A stretch of DNA of 64,000 nt from CAIWHR01 sp963734055. GTDB taxonomy: Bacteria > Pseudomonadota > Gammaproteobacteria > Burkholderiales > Casimicrobiaceae. How positions within the stretch are numbered: position 1 is the first letter of the stretch; each line of letters opens with the position of its first letter. A program made the position numbers and the translations under genes. Positions 1 through 9,340 of the stretch are shown piece after piece. The notes beneath the pieces are model-generated. The model was not told the origin of the DNA. It was given only the letters and a program-made list of their open reading frames with translations, and searched no databases. The DNA is taken from the NCBI GenBank assembly GCA_963734055.1, contig CAVTFQ010000012.1, forward strand, positions 1 to 64,000, given 5' to 3'.

Positions 1-782
1 CTTGCTCCATCGTCGCTCCGTGCCGGAGTTTTACCGCGGCACTCGCGCAAACGGCTTCCGGCGGAGAGATCATCGTCCTCGATTCGGCCGCCTACGGTCC
101 CGTAACGATCAACCAAGCCGTGTCGATCATCGCTCCTGCGGGGATCTATGCGGGCATGTCAGTGTTTTCGGGTGACGGCATCGTAGTCGACGCGCCTGGC
201 GCCATCGTGGCGCTCCGAGGGTTGACGATCACCGGATTGGGCGGTGCCATTGGAATCCACGCCAACAATGTTGCGCAGCTTCGGGTTGAGGACGTCCATG
301 TTTCGGGTTTCACTGGTGGGTTTGGGCTACTTTTTGCCGCTGGCGGCGGAAGTCTGACCGTGACCCACTCGGTCTTCGAGGGTAACTGGATCGGGATGGA
401 AGCCGCGCCGCCGGCGGGCACCACGGCGACTATTGTGGTTGAAGACACGCTGCTGACGCAGAACCTTGCGGGTTATATGTCGGCGGGTCCGGGAACGACG
501 AAGGCGGTCATGACGCGCACCAACGCCAGCGCGAACGGCGAAAATGGCTTCGTCAATTACAACGGTGCCGACGCCCTTGTCCTTGAGAATTGCGTCGCAT
601 CGCACAACTTCTGGGGGATCTATTCCGTTGGTACGACCGTGCTATCGAACAACACGGTCACAAACAACGTTGATGTGGGAGTTTACGTCTCGTCAGGGAC
701 GACTGAATCGCGCCAAAACAACACGGTTCGTCGCAATGGCACGAATGTGTCAGGGTCGCTACCCACGATTTCCGGCATTTGA
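1..782 (+). CDS. right-handed beta-helix repeat protein (5' truncated by window edge)
   Basis: The frame is open from base 3 to a TGA at 780-782, so the start lies outside the window; the GTG at 120 is internal. The visible N-terminus contains the context ASGGEIIVLDSAAYGPVTI, which is the entry strand typical of secreted pectate-lyase-like parallel beta-helix proteins. It is followed by repeated short hydrophobic/Asn/Gly rungs (LRGLTITG, LRVEDVHVSG, LTVTHSVFEGN, LVLENCVASHN, VLSNNTVTNN) at about 22-25 residue spacing. Such proteins bind or cleave polysaccharide, but no catalytic triad can be assigned here, so the substrate is unknown. Codon use is less GC-rich than in the following genes. It is probably exported, but the signal peptide is not in view. 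Confidence 0.75.
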   Translation, partial: CSIVAPCRSFTAALAQTASGGEIIVLDSAAYGPVTINQAVSIIAPAGIYAGMSVFSGDGIVVDAPGAIVALRGLTITGLGGAIGIHANNVAQLRVEDVHVSGFTGGFGLLFAAGGGSLTVTHSVFEGNWIGMEAAPPAGTTATIVVEDTLLTQNLAGYMSAGPGTTKAVMTRTNASANGENGFVNYNGADALVLENCVASHNFWGIYSVGTTVLSNNTVTNNVDVGVYVSSGTTESRQNNTVRRNGTNVSGSLPTISGI

Positions 783-1377
783 TTTGATAATGGCCCGCTC
801 CGTTCCCGCACGCTGAAGCCCCGCCAGTTGTACAAGAGAGGCGCCGCGACCCTTGCCCGGGGCGCCGCGCAGCACTGCCCTTCGATCGGTAAAGCCGACT
901 CCGTCGGCGGCGGCGCCCCTGACCATCCCCGGCTTCCCATCGGTCCGGGTACGTCAGTCGTACTACAGTGCTCCGGTCGGCGCGTCGTGGCCCTGGATCT
1001 TCCATTCGTTCGACCCTGGCTACTTGCTCGCCTTGCGCCGGGCGGCGTCGACATCGAGTTACTTCCGGCAATAGCCGAATGCGGGCGGGACGAAGCCCGC
1101 GACCCATGGCTGGACGTAGAAGCTCTGGTCCACAGCGCCTTGCCGCGCACGGGCCCGGTCGGCAGCGTCGCGACCCGTTGACGCCCCCATCCGCTTGCGA
1201 CGGCCGGCGGACTGTCCGCCTCTCGCCACGCCGTGGCTCGCGTCTCCTCGACACCACAACCGGTGGCCGCCGCCCGCAAACGCGGCACCAGACCTTGTGT
1301 TCGGCCGGGAGCGGGGGTTAGGATGACCGCGAGCCGCACCCACTTCGTCGCCGCCCGCGAGGGCGCCCAGGAGTCCC
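783..1377. other. 595-bp stretch without a supportable gene
   Basis: Several open frames cross this stretch on both strands, but none has a recognisable motif, a ribosome binding site or a codon pattern like the neighbours. A minus-strand frame ending near 1062 and a plus-strand frame ending at 1074 give short protein-like stretches that could be remnants of decayed genes. GC-rich palindromes occur around 840-870. The promoter for the PhoH-like gene should lie towards the right end, but no convincing -35/-10 pair was found. Confidence 0.5.
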
Positions 1378-2862
1378 ATGGTCGAACGCAAGACCCGTCC
1401 TACCCCCCTCACCCTCGTCTCCCGCAAGTCCCTCCGTCCTTCCGGCAAGCCGGGCCCCGCCACCCGCCTACAGCTGCCCGCCAAGTTGTTCGTGCTCGAC
1501 ACGAACGTGCTCATGCACGATCCGACGAGCCTGTTCCGGTTCGAGGAGCACGACATCTACCTGCCGATCCTCACGCTCGAGGAGCTCGACAACAACAAGA
1601 AGGGCGTCTCCGAGGTCGCGCGGAACGCGCGGCAGGCGTCGCGCTTCCTCGACGAGCTCGTCACGGCGATGCCGAACGGCATCGCCGAGGGCATCCCGCT
1701 CGAAGCGAAGTCGGGGGGCGCCGCGACCGGCAAGCTCTACCTGCAGACGGAGGTGATCACGACGGTGCTGCCGTCGTCGCTCGCGAACGGCAAGGCGGAC
1801 AACCAGATCCTCGCCGTCGTGATGCACCTCCAGCATCTCCATCCCAAGCGCCACGTGAGCCTGGTCAGCAAGGACATCAACATGCGGATCAAGGCGCGCG
1901 CGCTGGGGATCGCCGCCGAGGATTACTTCAACGACAAGGTGCTCGAGGATACCGAGCTCCTGTACTCCGGGATGGAGGAGCTGCCGGCCGATTTCTGGGA
2001 GCGGCACGGCAAGGGGATGGAATCGTGGCAGCACGGCGGCCACACGTATTACCGGCTCACCGGCCCGCTCGTGCCCTCGCTGCTCGTCAACGAGTTCGTC
2101 TACCAGGAGACGCCGGGCGCGGCGCCCCTCTACGCGCTCGTGAAGGAGATCAACGGCCGCACCGCGGTGCTGCAGACGCTCAAGGACTACACGCACCAGA
2201 AGAACAACGTCTGGGGCATCACCGCGCGCAACCGCGAGCAGAACTTCGCGCTCAACCTGCTCATGAATCCCGAAGTCGACTTCGTGTCGCTCCTGGGCCA
2301 GGCCGGCACCGGCAAGACGCTCTTGACGCTCGCCGCGGGGCTCATGCTGACGCTCGAGTTCAAGGTCTACACCGAGATCATCATGACGCGGGTCACGGTG
2401 CCGGTCGGCGAGGACATCGGCTTCCTCCCGGGCACCGAGGAGGAGAAGATGAACCCGTGGATGGGTGCGCTGGAGGACAACCTCGACGTGCTCAACAAGT
2501 CCGATGACGAGGCCGGCGAATGGGGCCGCGCGGCGACGCGGGACCTCATCCGGTCGAGGATCAAGGTCAAGAGCCTGAACTTCATGCGGGGCCGGACGTT
2601 CATCAACAAGTACCTGATCATCGACGAGGCGCAGAACCTGACGCCGAAGCAGATGAAGACGCTGGTCACGCGCGCGGGCCCGGGCACCAAGGTCGTCTGT
2701 CTCGGCAACATCTCCCAGATCGACACGCCGTACCTGACCGAGGGCAGCTCCGGCATCGCCTATGTCGTCGACCGCTTCAAGGGCTGGGCGCACTCCGGCC
2801 ACGTGACGCTGCAGCGCGGCGAGCGTTCGCGGCTCGCCGATCACGCGGCGGAGATCCTCTGA
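1378..2862 (+). CDS. PhoH family protein with N-terminal PIN domain
   Basis: The protein has 494 residues. The N-terminal PIN-like nuclease domain begins around residue 37 with the acidic signature LDTNVLMHD (Asp41) and continues through the EELDNNKKG segment. The C-terminal PhoH ATPase domain has a Walker A motif GQAGTGKT near residues 307-314 and a Walker B motif LIIDEAQNL near 413-421, followed by the family signature around GNISQIDTPYL. PIN-PhoH fusions of this size are widespread and are thought to couple RNA unwinding to RNA cleavage; the physiological role in proteobacteria is not settled. The ATG at 1378 is the first in the frame after a non-coding stretch. The gene converges on the acyl-AMP ligase fusion with only 17 bp between the stops. 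Confidence 0.93.
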   Translation: MVERKTRPTPLTLVSRKSLRPSGKPGPATRLQLPAKLFVLDTNVLMHDPTSLFRFEEHDIYLPILTLEELDNNKKGVSEVARNARQASRFLDELVTAMPNGIAEGIPLEAKSGGAATGKLYLQTEVITTVLPSSLANGKADNQILAVVMHLQHLHPKRHVSLVSKDINMRIKARALGIAAEDYFNDKVLEDTELLYSGMEELPADFWERHGKGMESWQHGGHTYYRLTGPLVPSLLVNEFVYQETPGAAPLYALVKEINGRTAVLQTLKDYTHQKNNVWGITARNREQNFALNLLMNPEVDFVSLLGQAGTGKTLLTLAAGLMLTLEFKVYTEIIMTRVTVPVGEDIGFLPGTEEEKMNPWMGALEDNLDVLNKSDDEAGEWGRAATRDLIRSRIKVKSLNFMRGRTFINKYLIIDEAQNLTPKQMKTLVTRAGPGTKVVCLGNISQIDTPYLTEGSSGIAYVVDRFKGWAHSGHVTLQRGERSRLADHAAEIL

Positions 2863-2879
2863 CACGCCGTTGCCTTAGG

Positions 2880-5759
2880 CTAAGTGCCGCCGCGCACGGG
2901 CAGACTCCAGCCGGTCTGCCCCAAGATTCCGAACGACGCGTTGAAAGTCGTCGTGGCTGGCGGTGGCGCGAGCGGCCAGAGCACGCTCTTGGGGCCGACC
3001 CCGTCCGATGGCGCGGCCGTGACCGGGGCATGGAAGAATTCGGCCTCGGTGATCGGATGGCCGTTCAGGGTCGCTGGATGCTCGGCGGGATTCCAGCCGG
3101 CCGTGAACAGCTGATAAACGGGGAGATGGGTCTCCGGACGGCCCCAGCTGCCGGTCTGCAGCACGCAATCGAAATCGGCGTCCGCGATTCCCTGGCCCGC
3201 GAGATTCAGGTTGTTCGTGCGCAGCCAATGCTTGCCCAGGCTTTCGATCTTGCGGACGACATACGGAATGCTCGAGTCCGTCCCGATCACGCAGAAGCGA
3301 TCATGCTGGGCGAGCACGGCATCGATCTTCGCCCGATCCGCATACATGCAGCAGAAGTGCGGCAAGTCCGCCGGCAGCGGATTCTTGCCGTCGGATCCGG
3401 GCCGCAGCGGCATGCGCCGGCGCTCGCGCGCAATGAATTCGGCGAGGCCCGATACGAGCGCTTCCACGTCGACCGCGAGTTCCGTCGTCCAGTCTGCGTT
3501 GGAGCGCGATATGAACTCCCAGTCCGCCGTATATTCCTCGAACGACCGCAATGTCGCGATGCGAAACACCGGCACGCCGAGGTAGCGGCCGAGCCGCTCG
3601 ATGAACTGATTGCGTACGCGCTGCGTCTGCCACAGATTGAGCACTCCGATCGGCAGTTCATGGTGCCGCTCCGTGTAACGCTGCCAGCGCCACACCAGCA
3701 AGTCGGCTGCCGCGCTACGCTCGAAGCGGTGACTCAGGACCGGATACGCAAACTGGCCGAAGAGAAACTCGGCAACGTCATCAACGATGATCATGCTCGC
3801 CGATCGCAGCGCGCGCAGCGCCGGGATCACCGCATCGAACTTCGGCGACGGGTCGCGCGGCAGAAATTGATCGAAGAACACGAGATCCGACAGCACGACT
3901 GGCGTCGGCGGCAAGCACAGGTTTTCCCAGACCACGGGCGACCCGGCGGCCGCCTCGAGCCCTGCGAGATGCGCCGCGGTAAGGCCGGCCACCGCCCGGC
4001 CGTCGGCCATCGACACGATCGCCAGGCGGTCGCCGCGCTCGCGCGCGCCGGCAGACCGATACGCGCCTCGAAGCGCCTCGAGAATCTCGCCCAGCGTCGC
4101 CGCGCCGCGGAACGCAAGCCCCGCATCCTTCAGCATCACTTCGAGGCTGACCCGACCCAGCGAGTCGAGCAGCGACGCGACGGACCGGTCACGTGGCAGA
4201 CGACCAAACATGCGCGCGAACTCGGCCTCCATCGCGTCGCTGCCGGTGGCCCCCTGTGCGAGGTTGCTGCCCGCCTCCCGCGCCGCCTCAAAGTCGACGA
4301 GCGACTGGCGGCGGTTGATCTTTCCCGAGGTCGTCTTCGTGAGAAACCCCGGGGGGACGAACTCGACCGTCAGCGTTTCGAGGTCGGTCTCGGCGCACAC
4401 CTTTTGCGCAATGTCGCCCTGATCCGAGCGCTGGAAGAAATCGCGATCCTCGATGAGCTGCAGCGGCACTTCCGTGCCGAAGGATCCGTCGCGCCGCGCG
4501 ACGGTGGCGGCACGTCCATCGATTCCGGGCACCACACGCCCAAGCGCCTGGTCGAGGTCGCTGAGGAAGAACTTGCGCCCGGCGATGTTGACGAGGTCGT
4601 TCTTGCGACCCGTGATGACGAGCTCGCCGTCGACCAGCGCACCGATGTCGCCCGTCGCATAAAAACCGTCCGCGTCGCTGATTCGATCACCGTCTACGTA
4701 ACCGGTCAGCGAGTATGGACTGCGGACCCATACCTCACCGCCGACGACGCGAACGTCCACGCCGCGCACCGGGCGTCCGCAACTGACGACCGGGCGCCCG
4801 TCGTGCTCGATGGTCTTCAGGCCATCGTGCTGGGATACCGCGAAGACGTTCTCCGCCATTGCGTAGCATGCCGACAGCCGCGAGTCGGGAGTCGCCGTCG
4901 CTGCCGCGAACCGCGAAAGCGTCGCCGCGTAGACCGGCTCCGAGCACGAGATCCACCGGCGCATCGTCGGAAAGCGGCGATTGTTCGCGTGCCGCGACAT
5001 CACCTCGAAGCCGAAGTTCGGAAGGAAACAAAGCGTCCCGCCGACTCTCTCGATCACGTCGAACAGCGAACCCGGACTGCGGACCCAGTCGATCGGATCG
5101 ATCATCGCGATCGGCACGCCGAGCAGCAACGGCATGACGAAGCACGCGATGAAGCCCATGTCGTGATAAAGCGGCAGCCACGATACGATGCGATCGTCCG
5201 AGGTAAGGCCCAGCGTGGCGTTGTAGTCGTCGGCATGGCGCCCGACCTGCCGCAGCGTGAATCGGATGGCCTTGCGCTGCCCCGTCGTGCCGGACGACAT
5301 CTGCAGAATGGCCGCGTCAGGCGGGAGGGGGGCGAGCCGTGACGACGCGCGGGCGCCGACCGGCCCATGGCCGGAGTGGAACAGCGGGTTGTACGGACCG
5401 ATGTCGAAGCGTTGCAACTCCGGCGAGCAGATCAGCCCCGAGAGACGAACCGCCCGCACGGAGTGGTCCACCGAAAACCGCCAGGCGGCGAGGCTCTGCT
5501 TCTCGGTCGGATACTGAAGAATCAGCGGCTCCAGGCCCGCGTAGAGCGCGGCGAGCCACATCAGCGGCAATGTCGGCTCCGTGCGGTACAACAAGCCGAC
5601 GCGCGCGCCACGTGGAAACCGCTGCGCCAGCGTCTCGGCCAGCGCGGCGATCCGCGCCTCGCTCTCACGCAGGACGAGCGTCGCGGAGCCGGCCGTCGAG
5701 AAGAACGTCAGGTCAGGTAACGTCTCCGGATCGAAAAATGGGTGCGTTGGCGGAGGCAC
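2880..5759 (-). CDS. fatty-acyl-AMP ligase-like adenylation domain + acyl carrier domain + C-terminal domain of unknown family
   Basis: The protein has 959 residues and at least three parts. Residues 1-500 form an ANL adenylation domain: A3-type loop MSSGTTGQRK (about 154-163), LPLYHDMGFI (195-204), YATGDIG (367-373), ITGRKNDLVNIAGRKFF (382-398) and the A10 lysine in TTSGKINRR (Lys480). The LYHDMG segment favours the FadD32/FAAL branch, which forms acyl-AMP for a carrier protein rather than acyl-CoA. Residues about 510-565 look like a carrier protein, with Asp532-Ser533-Leu534 as the expected phosphopantetheine site. Residues about 570-959 match no family I recognise. The start is a GTG 9 bp after the WbsX-like stop, with a weak ribosome binding site. 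It is the last gene of a four-gene operon and probably activates and tethers an acyl group for transfer to a glycan or lipid (inference). Confidence 0.85.
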   Translation of the reverse strand: MPPPTHPFFDPETLPDLTFFSTAGSATLVLRESEARIAALAETLAQRFPRGARVGLLYRTEPTLPLMWLAALYAGLEPLILQYPTEKQSLAAWRFSVDHSVRAVRLSGLICSPELQRFDIGPYNPLFHSGHGPVGARASSRLAPLPPDAAILQMSSGTTGQRKAIRFTLRQVGRHADDYNATLGLTSDDRIVSWLPLYHDMGFIACFVMPLLLGVPIAMIDPIDWVRSPGSLFDVIERVGGTLCFLPNFGFEVMSRHANNRRFPTMRRWISCSEPVYAATLSRFAAATATPDSRLSACYAMAENVFAVSQHDGLKTIEHDGRPVVSCGRPVRGVDVRVVGGEVWVRSPYSLTGYVDGDRISDADGFYATGDIGALVDGELVITGRKNDLVNIAGRKFFLSDLDQALGRVVPGIDGRAATVARRDGSFGTEVPLQLIEDRDFFQRSDQGDIAQKVCAETDLETLTVEFVPPGFLTKTTSGKINRRQSLVDFEAAREAGSNLAQGATGSDAMEAEFARMFGRLPRDRSVASLLDSLGRVSLEVMLKDAGLAFRGAATLGEILEALRGAYRSAGARERGDRLAIVSMADGRAVAGLTAAHLAGLEAAAGSPVVWENLCLPPTPVVLSDLVFFDQFLPRDPSPKFDAVIPALRALRSASMIIVDDVAEFLFGQFAYPVLSHRFERSAAADLLVWRWQRYTERHHELPIGVLNLWQTQRVRNQFIERLGRYLGVPVFRIATLRSFEEYTADWEFISRSNADWTTELAVDVEALVSGLAEFIARERRRMPLRPGSDGKNPLPADLPHFCCMYADRAKIDAVLAQHDRFCVIGTDSSIPYVVRKIESLGKHWLRTNNLNLAGQGIADADFDCVLQTGSWGRPETHLPVYQLFTAGWNPAEHPATLNGHPITEAEFFHAPVTAAPSDGVGPKSVLWPLAPPPATTTFNASFGILGQTGWSLPVRGGT

Positions 5760-5768
5760 GTGAAGGGC

Positions 5769-6923
5769 TCAGACTACGGCGTCGGCGAGCCGACCGGTGA
5801 ACCGCGCGAACGCCGTGCCTCCCGCCGGCGCGCCGACAAGCGCACGACGGGTGGCCTCGAGAAACTGACGACCGAAGCGGCGGTCGGGCTCGAGGTGCGC
5901 CGCCTCGGCCCATTCGTTCCAGGCATTGATGAACACGAGCCGTTCGTCCTCCCCTTGCCGCTCCAGGGTGCGGCTGACGATCTCCCGCAGCCACAGCTCG
6001 TAGATTTCCGGTGTCGCGTTGACGAACGTCAAAGCGTGGTTCGGACGCCTTGCGGTGTTGTCCCAGCCGGGCATCACCGTCCGGTGCACACGGTACCGCG
6101 TTTCGGGACGCGCGAGGGAGTCCAGCACGAAGCGCCGATAGTCGATGATCTGCCCATCGAAGTCGGGATTGACGAGATCCCTTTGTGCGTTGATCGGCGG
6201 CGTGCGCACGCCGTGCGGCGGGAACTCCACGACGGCGTCGAATCCGTATTCCGCCGGATCGGCCGTATCGTAGGTCCTGGCAGCGCAGAGATAGGGGTCG
6301 CCGACACCCTCGCGGCGACAGACGTCACGCCAGATCGCGACGCTGGTTCGCACATCGGGCAACACGCCGACACGATAGGTCATGAACAGCGGCCTGCCAG
6401 CCACGCGAATGTACCGCGGATCGCGGAAGTGCGGCAGAAGGTCCCGGATCAGCCGCTCGTCGTCCGCACGCGAAGGATTCTGTGCGATGAGCACCTCGCG
6501 ATCCGCGCCGTCCCACCGTCGCGTCCAGTTCTCGTTGGCCCAGCAGAGGCAATACGGAAAATCCGGTCGGCCCGACGCCCGCATTTCCTCCACCGGGCGC
6601 TCGAGCAGGCGCTTGCCCGCGAACCAATAGTAGTAATAGCAGAATCCATGGATGCCATAGGCACGCGCAAGCGCGGCCTGCTGCTCGCGTGTCTCGGGAA
6701 CCCGGAGATCGTAGAAACCCAGATCGGCCGGCAGATGGGGCTGGTAGTGCCCGTCAAAGTTCGGCCGCGCCCGTGTCACGTTGGTCCACTCGGTGAAACC
6801 CGGGCCCCACCAGTCGTCGTTCTCCGGGATCGGATGAAATTGCGCCAGATAGAACGCGATGGCACGGACCGGCGCCTCGGATCGTTCGCCCCGACTTTCC
6901 ATCACGCGGCCTTCGTCATTCAT
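5769..6923 (-). CDS. WbsX-like glycan biosynthesis protein (GH99-like fold)
   Basis: The protein has 384 residues. The family signature is clear: AIAFYLAQFHPIPENDDWWG followed by PGFTEWTNV near residues 21-49, GFCYYYYWF around 95-103, the CWANENWTRRW motif, and VFINAWNEWAEAAHLEPD near the C-terminus. WbsX-type proteins occur in O-antigen and capsule clusters. They are annotated as glycosyltransferases by association but resemble family 99 glycoside hydrolases and transglycosidases, so the reaction is uncertain. The chosen start is the ATG at 6923-6921, which overlaps the TGA of the upstream SEC-C/glycosyltransferase gene (ATGA); the frame is open further upstream but would run through that gene. 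The acyl-AMP ligase fusion follows after 9 bp. Confidence 0.88.
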   Translation of the reverse strand: MNDEGRVMESRGERSEAPVRAIAFYLAQFHPIPENDDWWGPGFTEWTNVTRARPNFDGHYQPHLPADLGFYDLRVPETREQQAALARAYGIHGFCYYYYWFAGKRLLERPVEEMRASGRPDFPYCLCWANENWTRRWDGADREVLIAQNPSRADDERLIRDLLPHFRDPRYIRVAGRPLFMTYRVGVLPDVRTSVAIWRDVCRREGVGDPYLCAARTYDTADPAEYGFDAVVEFPPHGVRTPPINAQRDLVNPDFDGQIIDYRRFVLDSLARPETRYRVHRTVMPGWDNTARRPNHALTFVNATPEIYELWLREIVSRTLERQGEDERLVFINAWNEWAEAAHLEPDRRFGRQFLEATRRALVGAPAGGTAFARFTGRLADAVV

Positions 6924-8515
6924 CGCAAGCTCCGCGCGTTCGTGTCCGCATGGCCGAGGATGAGCTCGCGGTAGCCCCTGGCCTGCGTTTCGCGATCGAG
7001 CAGCGCCCTTGCCTTGTCGCGGCCGGCACGACCCATCGCGGCCGCCCGTGACGGCGCACGGCGCAGGTCCGAGAGCAGTTCCTGCGCCTCGGCAGTCGAC
7101 CCGTACAAGAAGCCGTCGACCCCGTGCTCGAAGCGTTCGGCGTGAATGGAACACCGCGGACACAGCACCGGCACGCCAAGCGCCATGGCACCGTACAGTT
7201 CGCGGCCCGTCGCGTCCTGCCACCACGCCTGCGTGCGATGGACGAAACAACCGAGTTGCGCGAGGAACGGCCCGAGCCCCCCCGGGCGCCGCTCGAAGAA
7301 GCGGGTGATCGGGCTGTCCCCCAGCACGTAGCGGAAGCGCCCTGGATCGTAGATGTGAAGCTGGCCGGCGATCCGGGCCGCGCTCTTCACGAAATCGGCG
7401 TCCGGCGGCTCGCCCAGGAACTGCGGGTTCTGGCCGATGATGCCGACGGGCCACGCCGGCGGTGTCTCGCCTGGCCCCGAGTCGCCAACGGCGTCCTCCG
7501 GCGCAAGCGTCGCCGCCGGCGCCGCCAGATCGAGGGGCGGCGGCAACAGCGAATGACCATCACCGAACCGCTTCGCCATGGCCTGGCACGAGAACACAAG
7601 CTCGACCGGACGTGACCCATCACGGGCAATCGTCCGCAACTGGTCGAGATAGCGGGTCGGCGCGGCGGGCTGGCAGAAGACGATCACCCGTTCGGCATCC
7701 GCGCGGTCGATCCACTCGGCACAATCGAAATCGACGCCGACGAACACGTGCGTGCCGCCACGCGGTACCGCGCCCATTGCGCCATCGATTCGCCGGGCAC
7801 AATGCGCGCCTACCACCTCACTGCCGTCGCCATCGGTCGCCCAAAGCGTCGTGCCGTCCGCGCCGAAGAGGTCGGCCAGCCACCGCAGCAGCCAGCCATC
7901 ATCGCTATCCCCGGCATGAACGCGTCCGATCAGATGAACGGCCGGCCGGCTGGATGCAGCCGTTCGCGTGCCGCCTGTACGACCCGGCCGTCCGGCGGCA
8001 TCCCGAGCAAGCGCGAGATCGACCAGAATGGGCAGCGCCCGCTCGGCGAGCTGCTCCGGCTGCGCCCGCACGAGCGCGAGACGCGCGTCCTGCACCAGTT
8101 GCCGGTTGTGCTCGATCGCCGCGTACCGCGGACGCAAGGCCATTGCGGCCGAGATCAGGCGTTCCGCCTCGTCGAGATTGCCGCGGCCCAGTTCGATCAC
8201 GCCCAACATGTGCAAGGCATCGTGCGTGTCGGCAGCGATCGCGATCACTGCGCGGTACTCGCGCGCGGCTTCTTCGACCTGGCCCGCCATCTGCATCGAG
8301 AGCGCCCGCTCCATCCGCGCGCCAAGCAGGTCGCGCATCGCGTCGTCGAGATCGGCCCACTCGCCACCCGGTGCACGATACGTCGATTGCCGCGGCGGCG
8401 CGGCCTGGCCCGGATCCGTCGCGCCGAGCGCGCCGTGACAGGCCTTGTAGCGAAGCCCGCTGCCGCAGGGACACGGGCTGTTGCGCGAGACAGGCGCGCT
8501 GACCGCGTCGCTCAT
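6920..8515 (-). CDS. SEC-C motif / TPR / glycosyltransferase-like fusion protein
   Basis: The protein has 531 residues. The extreme N-terminus carries a SEC-C zinc motif, PCPCGSG..YKACHG, with Cys15, Cys17, Cys26 and His27. Residues about 65-140 form amphipathic repeats like TPR (ALSMQMAGQVEEAAREYRAV, then LHMLGVIELGRGNLDEAERL). The C-terminal half looks like a GT-B glycosyltransferase: the segment ELYGAMALGVPVLCP (about 439-453) followed by HGVDGFLYGS has the usual shape of a nucleotide-sugar site. No cleavable signal is seen, so a cytoplasmic protein is likely. It is coupled at both ends by ATGA overlaps to the methyltransferase upstream and the WbsX-like gene downstream. The zinc motif may be a docking module, since SEC-C in SecA contacts partners, but this is inference. 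Confidence 0.8.
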   Translation of the reverse strand: MSDAVSAPVSRNSPCPCGSGLRYKACHGALGATDPGQAAPPRQSTYRAPGGEWADLDDAMRDLLGARMERALSMQMAGQVEEAAREYRAVIAIAADTHDALHMLGVIELGRGNLDEAERLISAAMALRPRYAAIEHNRQLVQDARLALVRAQPEQLAERALPILVDLALARDAAGRPGRTGGTRTAASSRPAVHLIGRVHAGDSDDGWLLRWLADLFGADGTTLWATDGDGSEVVGAHCARRIDGAMGAVPRGGTHVFVGVDFDCAEWIDRADAERVIVFCQPAAPTRYLDQLRTIARDGSRPVELVFSCQAMAKRFGDGHSLLPPPLDLAAPAATLAPEDAVGDSGPGETPPAWPVGIIGQNPQFLGEPPDADFVKSAARIAGQLHIYDPGRFRYVLGDSPITRFFERRPGGLGPFLAQLGCFVHRTQAWWQDATGRELYGAMALGVPVLCPRCSIHAERFEHGVDGFLYGSTAEAQELLSDLRRAPSRAAAMGRAGRDKARALLDRETQARGYRELILGHADTNARSLR

Positions 8516-9306
8516 ACGATCGGGCTCACCTCGGGAGCCGGCGGTAGCGCCTGGATTCCGGAGTCCGGAACCGTCGCGGCGCGGGCGTCAACCACGTACT
8601 GGAAGGCATAGAGGTCCTCCAGATCCTCGCGGTTGCGGAACGCGATCGAAATGTTTTGCGTCACGAGTCTCCCGGGCCGTCGCGCGATCACGAGCCGGTC
8701 GATCCACGTGGGTTGCGTCAGCGGCTCCATGTGGGCAACGGTGTAACCGGTCTCCTCGAACATGCGCCGTAGCGTGGCCCGGGTGAAGAATCGCACGTGG
8801 GTGACGTCGAGCACGCCGTACGGACCGTACTCCCACCGCCCCGCGGCAAGATCGTCCAGGCTCGCCAGGTTGCGAATGTTCGGCACGCTCGCCAGCACGC
8901 GCGTAGCCGGCGCAAGCCAGGTGCGGATTCGGGTGAGCGCCCGCCACGGGTCGTACAGGTGCTCGAGCACGTCGAGCAGCAGCACCGTGCCGATCGTCAC
9001 CCCGCCGAGGTGCCTCGCGAGCTCAACCTCGTCGATGCTCGCGCACACGACGTCGTCGAGAAACTGACGCGCGTACTCGGCGGCGTGGGGATTGAGCTCG
9101 ACGCCTATCACGCGCGTGCCGGGAAACTTCTCCTTGATGAGCCTGCCCGTCGCACCGCCTCCGCAACCGACGTCGAGCACGACTCCCGGCGCCGAATTGA
9201 TGAAGCTCGCGATCTCGACCCGGGGGTTCTGGTGGTATTGCGGGTCGAAGGCCAGATCTGGCCCTAGGTGCGTCTGCCATACGGGTGATACGGATGCGGT
9301 GGCCAT
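8512..9306 (-). CDS. class I SAM-dependent methyltransferase
   Basis: The protein has 264 residues with a Rossmann methyltransferase motif I, VVLDVGCGGGATG (residues 42-54), an acidic strand-2 end (VIGVELNPHAAEYAR) and a post-motif LLLDVLEHLYDPWRAL typical of Methyltransf_11/23 enzymes in polysaccharide clusters. It is the first gene of the four-gene operon running leftwards, and its TGA overlaps the ATG of the SEC-C/glycosyltransferase gene. The ATG at 9306 lies 34 bp from the dnaB stop, so the operon may be co-transcribed with dnaB. The substrate is unknown; a sugar or glycan end is the likeliest by context. Confidence 0.88.
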   Translation of the reverse strand: MATASVSPVWQTHLGPDLAFDPQYHQNPRVEIASFINSAPGVVLDVGCGGGATGRLIKEKFPGTRVIGVELNPHAAEYARQFLDDVVCASIDEVELARHLGGVTIGTVLLLDVLEHLYDPWRALTRIRTWLAPATRVLASVPNIRNLASLDDLAAGRWEYGPYGVLDVTHVRFFTRATLRRMFEETGYTVAHMEPLTQPTWIDRLVIARRPGRLVTQNISIAFRNREDLEDLYAFQYVVDARAATVPDSGIQALPPAPEVSPIV

Positions 9307-9340
9307 GGGTCGAGGATCTGGGGAAGGTGGCGTCCCCGGT

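Noticed and set aside
828..1181. A 117-residue plus-strand frame in the left gap
   Set aside because: No motif, no ribosome binding site and no similarity to any family I know.
2520..5342. A 940-residue plus-strand frame opposite the acyl-AMP ligase
   Set aside because: It has Arg-rich composition without motifs and overlaps PhoH in another frame; the minus-strand gene explains the region.
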